Assembly: GCA_025201845.1 (NCBI GenBank)
Contig: MU603967.1
Span: 64,836 to 128,835, forward strand
Source: Martensiomyces pterosporus
Lineage: Eukaryota; Kickxellomycota; Kickxellomycetes; Kickxellales; Kickxellaceae
Direction: 5' to 3'
DNA: 64,000 bases
Of the stretch, positions 1 through 11,200 are shown in pieces. Numbering within the stretch: the stretch's first letter is position 1; every line of letters begins with the position of its first letter. The notes below the pieces were generated by a model. It was not told where the DNA came from. It was given only the letters and a program-made list of their open reading frames with translations, and made no database searches. Position numbers and translations under genes: made by a program.

Positions 1-198
1 GCCCACAGCCTGGCTGTAGGACTAGGCCTGCGCAACTCGGCCAATCTGCTCTACAAGTACTCCCCAGATGCAAAGACCGCCTACAGCGCAATATACGACA
101 CCTTGACCTACCTCTCAGTCAGCGGTTTCACGGACCAGAACCAGAAAAAGCTGATCAGCAAGGCTGCAAAGTACTTTGAGTCGCACCTCATCAAATGA
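1..198 (+). CDS. C-terminal end of an unrecognised protein (5' truncated by window edge)
   Basis: An open frame in frame 1 runs from the window edge to a TGA at 196-198 and gives 65 residues, beginning AHSLAVGLGLRNSANLLYKY and ending SHLIK. It is rich in Leu, Tyr, Ser and Lys and looks helical, with no membrane segment or motif I can name. Codon use (C/G at third positions) resembles the neighbouring genes. It converges on the eL14 gene, whose stop lies 220 nt downstream on the other strand. The rest of the gene is outside the window, so I assign no function. Confidence 0.7.
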   Translation, partial: AHSLAVGLGLRNSANLLYKYSPDAKTAYSAIYDTLTYLSVSGFTDQNQKKLISKAAKYFESHLIK

Positions 199-418
199 TA
201 GTGTCCCTAGTTTTATGCGCCAGGCATACATAGATGTCCCCGCATACCCAAGCTGCACGAAGCCGCCAAATACATGCACAGTATGCAGCAAACACAGCAT
301 GCGCCAGAAATGTCTTAGTCATCGCGGTAAGAGAGGTGCCCTTTTTTATTTGAATTAAAGCAAACAAAGAAAGGAGCTCCAATAAAGAAAGGTGTACAGC
401 CAATATTCAGTTAAATAT

Positions 419-1593
419 TTAGGCGCGCTCCTTCTTCAGAAGAGCAACCTGGCGGTTGACAATGGCGCGCTGCTGCTTCTTGAGGCGCATGACCTTGAAG
501 CGGTCAAAGTCAGACATAGCGGCACGGCGCTTGCGGGCCTCGAGCTTCTGAGCCCAGGCGGTCTTCTGCCAAGCCTCAACGACCTGCTCCTTCTCGAGGA
601 ACTTGGCCAGGGCCTTGGAGCCAATGGTGCGGGGAAGGCGCTTCACAACAATGTCGGTGAGGACGACGTTCTTGTAGGCGATGATCTGGCGGGCAACATC
701 GGTGGTGGGTCCATCGACGACCGCGCGGTTGTGGTCAACAATGTCGACAATGGTGGCGATCTTACCGGCGTCAGCACCGTGGGTGATGAGAACGACGCGG
801 CCAACCTCAACGAGACGCTTGAACGATCCCTGCTACTGAGCCAAAAAAAAAGAGCGAAAGAGAGCAGATGGGTTAGCCTTGCGTCATCAAAACAAGTCCA
901 AGCAGCAGCAAATGCGAATAGCACCAGCCGTGGCTTCAGCAATAGTGAGCAGTGTGCTCCAGTCAGATGGCACCGAGAGAGAGAATAGGGGCTGTGCAGT
1001 CGCTCCAGTTGAACTTGCGGCTTGCTTCGAGAGCCTATGGCCTAGTCGTTCTAGCAGTCGCCCGCCATTCAAAAAAGCAATTGAAGGGCTCGGGCTTCTC
1101 CCCAAGCATTTCAGCCTGCTCTTATCTGAAACCCTGTGCCCACTATGCGAGCCAGTGCGCGTATAGCTGGAATCCTAGGGCCGAGTTTTGTGGAATTAAA
1201 ACAGCCCTTTCGCGATCGAGCGCACTCATAGCTCACGGCTGCAGTATTTTCACAGTGCAAAACACCGCGCTAAATGAGCAACTAGAGCCCATCTACGGCG
1301 GAGGCTAATTCCAAGGCACCGCGCCTTCGCATTCTGGTGCAAATTCCTTCTTGAACTGCCAGAGGCAATTCAAATATGCGAAAATGCCTGCCCTCGCATA
1401 GTCGAATTCCGCGCACGCCCCCCAAAAGGTTCGTGTTTGTTAACCGCATGCTGCCATATTCACCCTTATACGCGCCCTGATGCGTTGGATGCGTTGGATG
1501 CGACCTCTGGTTCTCTCTCTGCGGCGCATCTATTACAGCTCCTGCTCTCTCTCTCGCCTCCGCGCGTTTGTCTATGTGTCCGATGCGTACCAT
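419..1593 (-). CDS. RPL14: 60S ribosomal protein L14 (eL14), two exons
   Basis: The main exon, 829..419, encodes 136 residues beginning GSFKRLVEVGRVVLITHG, followed by AGKIATIVDIVDHNRAVVDG and ending in a basic helix (FDRFKVMRLKKQQR). This is the eL14 KOW/SH3-like fold plus C-terminal helix, a structural part of the large ribosomal subunit. The exon begins in phase 0 after a CAG acceptor at 832-830. Fission yeast eL14 has one or two residues before GFKR, so a first exon consisting only of the ATG is expected. The best candidate is the ATG at 1593..1591, followed directly by gtacgc, giving an intron of 1590..830. Exon 2 is secure; the exon 1 choice is tentative because other ATG-GT sites exist upstream. 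A polyadenylation-type AATAAA (minus strand) lies near 345-351. Confidence 0.85.
830..1590 (-). other. Probable RPL14 first intron
   Basis: The acceptor (CAG just before 829) is firm because the downstream exon continues the conserved eL14 sequence in phase. The donor gtacgc next to an ATG at 1593..1591 is inferred. The interval has no credible coding frame. It holds a short imperfect tandem repeat of about 9 bp (GATGCGTTG) at 1479-1502 and a CT-rich run near 1545-1560. Confidence 0.4.
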
Positions 1594-1944
1594 TTTTGCT
1601 ATGTATTTATCTAACCTCGGTGGATTACGAGCGGAAAAGAGAATTAAAACAAGGCCTCATGGATGCGCACTCGCCTTCACAGTCGCAGAGCGCCTTTGCT
1701 GGCGTCCCATGCCTACTTGCGTGTATGTGTTGCTGTGTAGAATGTGCATATCACGTGCAATACACCAAGGCTACATGGCAGCTGAAGCGGAATCGCCAGC
1801 GAGCAAGAGAGAATCATCGGATCACAGGATGAAATCAGCATCTGGCAGTGTCTAATCACGCTGGCATAGTAGCAGGTGCGTTAGTGTGAAACACCATCGC
1901 TTGAAATATATCCACAATGTAATCGGCAGCCATGGATAGGCAAC

Positions 1945-2325
1945 ATGCACTCTTGGGGCAGACTGGAGCGAGAGGCAGCTTTGCTTCGCTGTTCTTTGTC
2001 AACTCATAAGCTACCTGGCGATACACTGACGTTAAGGCAAATGCCACTTGGTGCCGATGTGTGTGGATGGCTGCTGGTCGCGCTGCTGCTGAGCATCATT
2101 ATAGGCCGCGTGCTGCTGCTGCTCCCTTGGTGGTCACATGCGCACCATCGTATGTTTATGTCTGCTCGCAGAGAGCTTGTGCGCAGCTGGATCCCAGAGT
2201 GGAGTGCTCTTCAGCAGCTCTATGACCTAGTGCCAACAGAAAATGACAGCAGCAGTGCCGTGACTGGGGATGGCGCTATGTCGCTTTTGGAGTTCGGATC
2301 AAGCGAACAACAGCCACCAACATAA
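1945..2325 (+). CDS. Candidate small single-pass membrane protein
   Basis: The open frame of 126 residues starts with an ATG at 1945. From about residue 40 it reads as ordinary coding DNA: a hydrophobic stretch of about 20 residues (GWLLVALLLSIIIGRVLLLL), then WW, a basic segment with HAHHR, and an acidic Ser-rich tail ending GSSEQQPPT. Leucine is almost always CTG, as in neighbouring genes. The segment before the second Met (2041) is less convincing, so the true start could be 2041 or an upstream exon. If real, the gene is divergent from RPL14 and converges on the gene ending at 2554. I recognise no family, and it could still be a chance frame. Confidence 0.4.
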   Translation: MHSWGRLEREAALLRCSLSTHKLPGDTLTLRQMPLGADVCGWLLVALLLSIIIGRVLLLLPWWSHAHHRMFMSARRELVRSWIPEWSALQQLYDLVPTENDSSSAVTGDGAMSLLEFGSSEQQPPT

Positions 2326-2553
2326 CACATGTAGATATCGCTCATATTGCACACCATGCCATTCAGCTCAGACAGGTCTAATGGAAGAAATAATATTTAG
2401 TAGCTATTCGCAACAGAAAACCGAAATAGAGAGAAAAGACTGTGCCAAGCAGAGTGCGGGTCAGCACGGAGAAAAGAGAATCGAAATTACAGCAAATATA
2501 AAGGTGGTTTGTAGCGGTGAAGAAGAAAAATAGACCAGGAACGGGCTGGCTGG

Positions 2554-5500
2554 TTAAACCTGATTCTTCTTCACAACGCGCTTCTTTGTCTTTTTGATCT
2601 TGCGCGGCCCCTTGCCATTGGAGGTCTTAGCTCCCGCACCAGCAGCAGCAGCAGGCGCCTCGTCAAGGATTGGCTTCTTCACGCGCTTTGCAACGGTGGT
2701 GTGCTTGGCAGCAACGGGGCTTTCCTGAGCGGGTTCGGCATTCACAGCGGCTTCAGCCTTGGATGCAATTGCCTCAGTCTTGTTAGCCTTGGGCTTTGGT
2801 GCCGTCTTGCTGGGCTTGCTCTTGACTGCTTTGACGGGGGCAGGAGGAGTGTTGTGCTCCTCGGAGGCAATCTTGGCTGCTGGTGTAGCGGCAGAGGCGG
2901 ATGCCGGGGTTTCTTGCTCAGCAGTGGTGGCGCTCTCAGTAGTCGCCGCCGCCTCAGAAGCTGCATCGGCAGGCGCAGTTGCATCGCTGTTCTCTGCCAC
3001 AGCATCAGCAGCATCAGCAACATCAGCAGCGTCGGTTTCGGCGGTCGGTACGGTCGACCGAGTGCGCTCCTCTGCAATCTCTCTGGAGATCGATTTGCGG
3101 GCGTCCTTGACCCAGTTTGACGCAGCTTTGCGAACCTCGTCGTCGACAGTGTCAGTCGTAGTGTCGGCAGCTGCCTCCTTTGCAGGAGCTGCCTTGGTGG
3201 CTGCGGAAATGACTTTGGCAACGGTTTCCTCAGCAGCAGGTGCTTCCTCGACAGAAAGTGCTTCCTTTGCAGAAAGTGCTTCCTCGACAGGAGCGGAAGC
3301 AGGGACAGTGGCGGCAGCGTTGGCAGCAGCAGGTTGAGTGGTCTCGACCTCGACAGCGAGCGAGGTGGATGGCTCGACAAGCTGTTCAGTAGTCTCTTGA
3401 ACACCATCTTGAATCGAAGCAGTAGATGATTCGGTGGCCGCTGTATCGACCCTCTCGTTGGCAACAGAGGCGGCGGCAGTGGTGACAGTGCGTGGCGACT
3501 CCTTGTCTTCGGTGCTGTTAATAGTCGTTGACTTCGAGACTGGTGCGTGGACGGTGACATAGTGTGTTGTCGGCGCCTGCACAGTAGCTGTGACCTCAGA
3601 AATCAGGGTCGTCCTGAGCTTTGACTTTACAGTTGCTGTCACCACAGGCGTGACAGTGACGGTTGCCTTGGTTTTCACGGTGGTGGTGACTTGAGCCGTG
3701 ACAGTGCTCCGCGCCTTGACAGTTTCGGTGAGCCAAGTGGTGACAGCCGTCTTTGGTTCTGCACTAGCGTCTGGCTGCGGCTTGCCAACGTAAACAACCT
3801 TTTTGACCGTCTCAGTAGTAGTGACAGTCCTCTTGGTGCTCGCGGGGATAGCAGGGGCATCATACGAAGTGGCGACTGCAATGGGTTCAGGAGATCCAAC
3901 CTCAGCGGTTCTAGTGTCCTTCTTATCATCGGCAGCAGGGGCATCACGCTTGACTTCCACATGGTCCTTCTGGAGAGCGAGGGTAGTCTCGCTCCCAGCT
4001 GCAGCATGCTGCTGAGTCTCCTCAGCTGACTCAGGCTCCTGTGGGGGAAGAGTCGTAGCGACATGAACAGCCGCGCTATCATCGTACTGATCCTCAGCAG
4101 ATTCGTTGTCTGTAGCAGACGAGCCGGTAGCCTCAGTCTCCGAAGGAGCAGTTGCAGCAGCAGGCTCTTCGTCAAGATCATTGAGAACAGATGGGAATTC
4201 CTCAAGACGCTCGGTGGCATCAGAGGCAGCCCTGACCAGTTCTTCAAATGCAGCCTTCTCCTCTTCGTTAACAAGCACACCAGCCATAGCGTCGCGTGCC
4301 TCAAGAATGACCGAAGCGGCCTCCTCAGCAGCCACAGGGATCTCTTGGCTGATGGTGCTCATAGGCACAGAGGGAGCAGCAGGGGTGGGTTCAGTAGTCT
4401 CGGGTGCAGATGGGATAGGCGTATCGACAGCTGCGACCTGAGAAGTGGCCTCATCGCTCTGGACCGTGGACTGAACAACAGGAGCGGTGGTCTTGGCAAA
4501 CCGATCAGCAACGGCCTTGGTGGCACGGTGGTAAATACCGGTGGCACGGCCATAGGCGTTAACTTTGTCTTTGGCATTATCAGCAGCTGAGCCAACCAGT
4601 CCTCTGGCAAACTGGATCCACTGGCGAGCAGAGCCCGAGAGACGGCGGGCTATGGCCTGGATCTGCGTGTCATCCTCGCTGGGCCCCTCGGAGCCAGCAA
4701 AGGCAGCACCGCCGTGCTTGAGCGCCTCTTCCGCCTTCATTCTAGCGATAACTGATGGGTGCTCCTCGCCAGTCGCAATCGTGTAGCACATGTAGTAGAA
4801 CTCCTCGGTGAAGCTCTTTGCGACATCAATGGCCGTGGAGCAGATGTCGCCTAGCTTTCCCATGACGATCTCGACCTGGTCCCAAGGCACGACGCGATCA
4901 ACATGCTCCTTCAGGTTCTCGTCGTAAACCTTGCGTACTGGAGGGGAAACGTGGGTCTTGAAAAACACATACGCATGAACTGCTCCTCTCTTCGCGCGTG
5001 GAACCACATGTGTAGTGGTGAAATCGCAAGCAACCTCATAGCCATGGGTGGCACCATCAGCAATAGCAGGGAGAATGTGCGCACGTGTGTAGGCAGCTGC
5101 TGTCTTTGAGTAGCGGCAGAGCGCGGGCTTGATCTGGTTGTTCCAGCGTGGCTGGATATGGTCGCGGTAAAGAGGAATGAGGTAGTCGTTCAAGGCACTC
5201 TTGGAGAACGGCACGATGTACTCGTTCACCACCTGTCCAGTGCGATCCCTCAAAACGATAGCGGCTGGGACAACGTACTTGCGAGTGACACGGCACGCAG
5301 TTTCTCTGACCTCATCTACATGGGCCTTGGCGTGTGTGCTATACGCAGCATACGCCTTCTCCTTGTAAGGGTCAGCAATGCGATGAACGGCGTCGCAGAC
5401 AGGCTTGGATGCCTCCTTGACAACAGGTGCCACACGCTCAACAACAAATGCCCTGGTATTGTCTACGATCGGGGTTCCATGCTTCTTGTAGAAAGGGACC

Positions 5501-6121
5501 AGGTGAGCCTGGTAGGCATTGCTGATACGTGCGCCGGTCTCAGTGCTGAGGATGTAGCTGTGGACGGGATCAACGATCGACGAGCGCGCTGCACTCTCTG
5601 CCCAGCAAACAGGGTGGCCAGGCGAAGTAGGGCAGGTGTACAGCGAAACAAATAGTACGTATAGCAGGACGATACGCCGTACAGCCCATCCACAATAACC
5701 GCGGCTCGAGCATCTCTAACAGTGCAGCATGGTAAAAAAAGAAAACAGTGGCATTAGTAGCGACAGCAGTAATAATTGCAGGCGGCCGAGGAAAAAAGAG
5801 AAAGTATGACAGTAGCCCCAAATAATCTGGTAAGCCATGCGTAAGAAAATGCCATCTGTGCGCGCAAACATGGACGCATACACCCGGCAGACTACATAGA
5901 AAGGCATGTAGCAGATTATCGATAATGCTGCATGTCGCTGCTTGTGCCTAGAGGGCCACTAGAGCCCTAGCCAGACATGGCGTGGATATGGCGCTTACCT
6001 TTGTTCGTAGGTGGCTAGAAGTGCTTGCTGCTGATACCGCCGCCGCCGCCGCCGCTGCTGCTGGTTGTGTAACTGCGGCGGGGTTTTGGTGCGCTGCACC
6101 AGCCTTGTTCTTCCTTGCCAT
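2554..6121 (-). CDS. Membrane-anchored protein with proline-punctuated helical repeats and disordered tail
   Basis: Two exons are joined in phase 0: 6121..5999 (41 codons, ending before gtaagc) and 5715..2554 (after gttag), giving 1094 residues. Exon 1 encodes MARKNK plus an Ala-rich segment. Exon 2 opens with a hydrophobic anchor (IVLLYVLFVSLYTC). Then come about 260 residues of amphipathic segments separated by a recurring aromatic/His-hydrophobic-hydrophobic-Pro signature (HLVP, YVVP, YIVP, YLIP, HILP, HVVP, HVSP, RVVP). The second half is disordered, Ala/Glu/Thr-rich, with a Thr/Val-rich block (TVTTTETVKKVVYVG and similar) and a Lys-rich C-terminus. The architecture (N-terminal anchor plus long helical part) recalls fungal She10/Osw7-type proteins, but I could not verify this. 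Function is unknown; a membrane-surface-binding role is inferred. Confidence 0.8.
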
Positions 6122-6926
6122 CACTGTCAGCAAGACAGTTCTGCTAGGGGTTGGGTGTGGGGTGTTTTTGGTCTAGAGACGTCGGCCGAATTGCCAGCAC
6201 AAAGCGTCCCGCAACTCTGACGAGAAGAGTGTAAGTGGCCCGGAGGGTAGAGACAGAAAGTCAAGGGCTGTGTGCTCAAATATTGTGTTTACGTTAGCGC
6301 TCCTATTGTCGTTGCGGATCTTTCTCTCGCGGCAATTAAGCAATGTGTGCGCGAAGCAGGTCTGGACAAGAACAGGCGCAATAATAGAAAGCGAAAGCCT
6401 AGCGAGAACAAGGTAGACCGACACAGAAATGAAGGAGAAAAGGAATTCGCAAAAGAAAAGTATAGAGGCAAAGGGGGAAACGTGCATGCCAGGAGGTAAA
6501 CGTTGGATAGGTGGGTTCTAGCAGATGGGAGGCAAAAGGAAAAAATTCTCATTACGTGGCAGCACACTACTGCGCCAGCATCGCACACTAGCTGTTGGTG
6601 CCGTTGCGTCTGGTTGCTGCTGCAGCGGCCGCCAAAATCTAGTTTTATATTGACGTTGTGCCCAGCTCTCCTGTTGCACCAGCTCGCATCCAGGACCCCT
6701 TGAGCCGCCCGCAGAGTGGTTGGGGTGTGGATCTGTCGAGACTGAGCAGAATCGGCATTCTCCAGAGCCAGAATCGCCGCTGTCACATTCATCGTAGTCT
6801 TTTGTTGGTCGAGTAAAAGATGCTATAGCATGAACCTCACGTATAGATAATGGAGAAGGAGGCGGTGCACAAGCAGAGGCAAAGGCGATTGTCTCTGAAA
6901 TGTGGGGAGTGTGGCCTCGACATGAC
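6122..6926. other. Intergenic, promoter side of the 2554-6121 gene
   Basis: This 805 nt stretch separates two minus-strand genes. I see no conserved frame. It should hold the promoter and 5' UTR of the downstream gene and the terminator of the transporter gene. Confidence 0.5.
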
Positions 6927-8021
6927 TTAGGCTCTGCCTGAAGAATGGCTGAACCACTTGTGAAGACCCATTGCAATCGTGCACCCGACAATTACTACAG
7001 CGCCAGCAACGCTGATCCAGTCGGGAACCTCGTCGAAAAGGGTGACGCCGAACAAGAATGCAAAGACAACATCCAAGTTGCGCATCAGTGTGCCTGGCCC
7101 GGCCGGAGCCAGCTGCAAACCGCGGTTCAGGAGTACCTGGCCCAGATAGGCAAAAGTACCAACCATAGCCATTAGCACCCACTCGTATGCGGTGTTGGGC
7201 ATGCGTGGCGACTGCATTGCAAACATTGCAATCAAGGAGCCGACCATCGACAGGAATCCAAAGTAGACGACATGCACCATATAGTGCACCGACCGGCCTA
7301 CTTTGCGCACAACGCAGTATGCAAGTGCGCCGGACATGGCACCGGCAAGTGCTGCAACAGCTCCTCGCATCTGGTGCATCTCGCCGGTAGCAGGGTCAGC
7401 TGCGAGGCCCTTGAGCAGTGCGAATGGACCAGCGGCCAAGACCTGCGAAAACAGCACCGTTGGCTTGAGAACCAAGATAATGCCCAGCATGCAGACAACC
7501 GATGCGATGCGATCAAACCCGTCGTATGGCTCGCCCAACATCCAGTTTGCAAAGATCGCGCTGAACACGGGGCCAGTGAAGAACACAACTGTGGCATCCG
7601 CCAGCGTCATCACCGAAACTGCATAGAAGAAGCAGGCGTTGCCAAACGCTCCTGCGCTGCCCCGAAGAACAAGCCACTTGCGGATCCTGCTGTCGGCTGG
7701 GCCCAGCGGACTGACGCGGTAGAAGAGACAGCCGAGCAAGCCCAGCGATAGCTGCATAACGCTGCGCGCAAACACGATTTCCAGCGACGGGAACTTTGCA
7801 ATGGCAAGCGCCTTGACACAGGCAGAGTTGGTTGCGAACCCTAAGGCGGATGCTGCCATGCAGACATAGCCCTTCAGCTCATCCCTTCTGCGCTGCGCTG
7901 CCTCAGAGTCTATCGATGCTGCAGCCGCTGCGATTGCCGGGTTCCGCGCAGTAGCTACCGTCTCCGGCAGGAGAGCCGTCGTTTCCACTGCAATGTCCGA
8001 TTCCTCTCTACGGCTGCTCAT
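6927..8021 (-). CDS. EamA/DMT-family transporter (SLC35G-like)
   Basis: The frame encodes 364 residues from an ATG at 8021; the longer open frame upstream starts only at a TTG. After a hydrophilic cytosolic N-terminus of about 45 residues come ten hydrophobic segments arranged as two EamA repeats. The first starts GYVCMAASALGFATNSACVK and contains ARSVMQLSLGLLGCLF. The second starts RGAVAALAGAMSGALAYCVV and ends near WISVAGAVVIVGCTIAMGLH. The motif FFTGPVFSAIFANWMLGE is typical of drug/metabolite-type exporters of the SLC35G/acyl-malonyl-condensing-like group. Substrate is not predictable from sequence. Single exon, same strand as the SCC3 gene upstream. Confidence 0.88.
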   Translation of the reverse strand: MSSRREESDIAVETTALLPETVATARNPAIAAAAASIDSEAAQRRRDELKGYVCMAASALGFATNSACVKALAIAKFPSLEIVFARSVMQLSLGLLGCLFYRVSPLGPADSRIRKWLVLRGSAGAFGNACFFYAVSVMTLADATVVFFTGPVFSAIFANWMLGEPYDGFDRIASVVCMLGIILVLKPTVLFSQVLAAGPFALLKGLAADPATGEMHQMRGAVAALAGAMSGALAYCVVRKVGRSVHYMVHVVYFGFLSMVGSLIAMFAMQSPRMPNTAYEWVLMAMVGTFAYLGQVLLNRGLQLAPAGPGTLMRNLDVVFAFLFGVTLFDEVPDWISVAGAVVIVGCTIAMGLHKWFSHSSGRA

Positions 8022-8220
8022 ACTCTGGCATTCAAAATTAGGCGGAGACAAGAGGTGGAGAGTACGCCAGAAAATATTTTTTATTTGTGCTTCCGGAAAA
8101 GAGGAACAAGGGGGTGGTGTGGGAGGATAGGCTTCCCACCGATGCAGCTAGCGAGGACGAAAAGAGCGCTTTGGCTGAATTGAATTACACAGGCCGAATA
8201 AAGAAAAGAGCAGTGCGGGT

Positions 8221-11200
8221 TTAATCGACTTCCATGTCCGCACCTGCATCGTCACCGCTGGTTGCCAGGAGAGATTTGGCCGTCATTGCTGCTGGCGTGG
8301 GAGACCCTGGCGGCGAGGACAGGAGCTGCTGAGTATCAGAGCCAGGCTCAATAATGGCAGATGTCCCGGCTGCGCGCACCTCAGCCATCCGTGCCTTGAT
8401 CGCTCCGAGCTTCGACAGCTCCTTGTCAAGGGCTCTCTGGTACGGTGCGATGGCAGCCAGCGCATGCTCAGCATCTTCGGCCGGCTGCATTCCGGCATTG
8501 CGATTGTCGTCGTCGTCGTCGTTCTCGTCGCCGCCATCGCTGCTGCGGGACCTGATCAGAGAGAGCTTGCTGAGCAGCCTCTCAAGATGCTGATTCAGCG
8601 TCTCTGCATGGCGGGGACGGAGCACGCCAGAGACTGTTTGGCTCAGGGCAACAAACCATGGTGCAACGCGAGTCTCCCACTCCTCAGCGGAAGCAGGGTC
8701 CCTAGACACTGGATCCTCGTCCTGTTTGTCGTCGACAACGTCGCCATCGTCGCCAAGGATGTTCATGCTCACTGTGTGCCTATCCGAAACTAGCGACTCT
8801 GGTACAGCGCGACTCAATCCATAGCTGATCGCCTCAGTGTGATGCTTGACCCATGCGCCTCCAACCACTGCAGGGGCCAGAATAAATGCTGTGCTATCGG
8901 CTCCGCCACGACGTGCCCTTCCAGGCGTTGCTGGGACGTTGGTCTGCTGGGCGAATGCAGTTCTGAGCGCCGACACGATGAACCTGGCCAGAGTAGCAAC
9001 GTTGACTGCATCAGACGGCGGTTCGATATGGCTGTTTGGCGAAAGGTACTTCTCAAACGAGGCACGCATGGCCGCCATGTACGCGTCCATCACAGCATTG
9101 CGCGTGGTTTGAAGCACAAGCCTAGGCTTTAGGTTGTCTATGGCTGCCTGGACAATGTGGTCAAACGCCGAAAGAGGCACAAACCCCACCTTGCGCTTGG
9201 GCGCTGTCTTTGCTGCTGCATCGCCGTGGTCGCTGCTGTCGAGCGCACTTTCAACACGCTGCTTCTCAAGGGGCTCCAGGCCAAGCATGCCTGTGTATGC
9301 TGCTAGGCGCGACAGCTGGCTAGTGGGGACAATCAGATCAGCAATCCACTGTGCCCACAGTGCAGCCAGCGTACAGAAGCGTGAGTATGCAGTGCTCCAA
9401 GACGATGGCGCATCCTTGTACCACGGCGCCACACGAAGCAGGTCCTCTGGCAGAGACTCGCCTGCAGCGACCCCGCCATCTGCACTCGACCTGGAGGCCG
9501 ACAGATATGCCACCAGGTACGCCCAGTCAGCAAGCTTGCGCTCAAAGAACTTGGTGAGCTGCTGCTGAGCTGCATGCCCGTTTTGCAGGATCAGAGCTCG
9601 GCGGAGCTCCAGCGCATGGCGCGCACCGGCGCTTTCGACGCTGGCATGCGGTGGACGAGTTAGGCTGCCAGTGAACAGCTTGCACACGCGGCCGAGAACG
9701 GCGAACGCCAGCTCGCGGAGGCGACGGTAGGTGGGCGCCAGCGGATCGGCAAGCTCCAAGCATAGGCTGAGGAGTGCATCGCGGTCGTGTTTGAGGTGCT
9801 TAGCCGCAGACTCGACGCGCTTCCAGTAGGGCGGCTGCTCGGTATCCTCGGCTGGCAGGTATGGATAGGCGGCATGTTGCTTCAGCAGCCTGTCGAACGT
9901 CAGCGCCCGCCACAGGAGGAAGTAGTATGCGGTGTCAAGAGTAGCGATCGCTGCCTTCTCTGGAATAGTCTGCGAGCCTTGGCACTTGGCTGCAGCGCCA
10001 ATGAGTGTGTACAGCTGTTCGATTGCAGCATCCGGCGAGCGCTCCGACAGGTCCGCACGCTCCTCAACAGCCTCGAGAGTCTCGCTTGTTGCGAGGCTGC
10101 CACAGGACAGGAAAGCAGAGATGTCCTTGGAGCGAATGGTGGAGCGCAAGACAACAACACGCGCATAGACATCAGAGTAAGCAGAAGCATGGGCTCTAGG
10201 CGTCTCTGGCACAGACGCAACGGCAGTAGCCAGCGATGCAGCAGTTGCGCGTGCAGCCTTGCAAATGAGGGTGCCTGGCAGAGTGCCGCCTGATGCCGAG
10301 TCGCCACTGTCTGCCGCAACCTCGCTAGTAGAGCGCAGTATTTTGCTCGCATCCACACGCTCCAGGAAGCTGGTGGCCAATCTTGCCAGCGGAACGTTGC
10401 TGCCATATCTCTCGAGCACCAGCGAGATGTTTTTGATAATGTCCAAAAGGACGTCGGTCTTGTGCGCGTCAAACATCACCTGTAGATCGAGAGCCTCAGC
10501 CGCTATATAGACAAGAGGAAGCAGCCTGGCTGGGCTATCGATGTTGCGCACAAGCAAGGGGACAAGCATCGACTGCCAGAGCTTTGACAGTGACTTCAGC
10601 TCGTCCTCGAGGTCTGCCTTGTCCTTTTTGTTGCGTGTGCGCTTAGCCTTGTCGGCGATCGCCTTGTTACGCTCAAGCACCCACACTGCATATGCCTGAA
10701 CGAGCGCAGTCTCTTCAGCAGGCGCAAGCGCAAACCGGTGCTGAGCTGTGGTGCTGGACGCAGAGGCACCAGCCGATGCCGAGTGGTCCCAGGCCAGGAA
10801 CGCAGAGAGCGTATCCAGGTCGCTGAGCTCGGGGAGCTTGTGCCACAGTGCCTGCGCTGCAGCCACAGATCGCGGGAGGACTGCCCCTTGATCAGAACCA
10901 ACGCATGCTTCAATCTCGGCATCCAACGCTGTTGGCGAGACCGCGCCAACAGTTGCTCCAGCAAGCGTAGATGAACTATCTTCGCCCAAAGAAAGCCCCA
11001 TTGAAAGCGCGGGGGCAGACCACATCTCCTCGATGCACGATGCTGCCTGCTCCAGGACCCACTGCTGCTTGGGCTCCGAGTCAGTGCTCATATCACCGTC
11101 ATCTTCGCGGGCGGGTGCCTTACCAGGGGGTGCCCGATCTGTACGGGCGAGGCGCCACAAAAATGCACCAAGCGACTTGTACAGCAGCCACTTCTTCGCT

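Noticed and set aside
392..988. 198-residue plus-strand frame
   Set aside because: It is the antisense shadow of the conserved eL14 exon.
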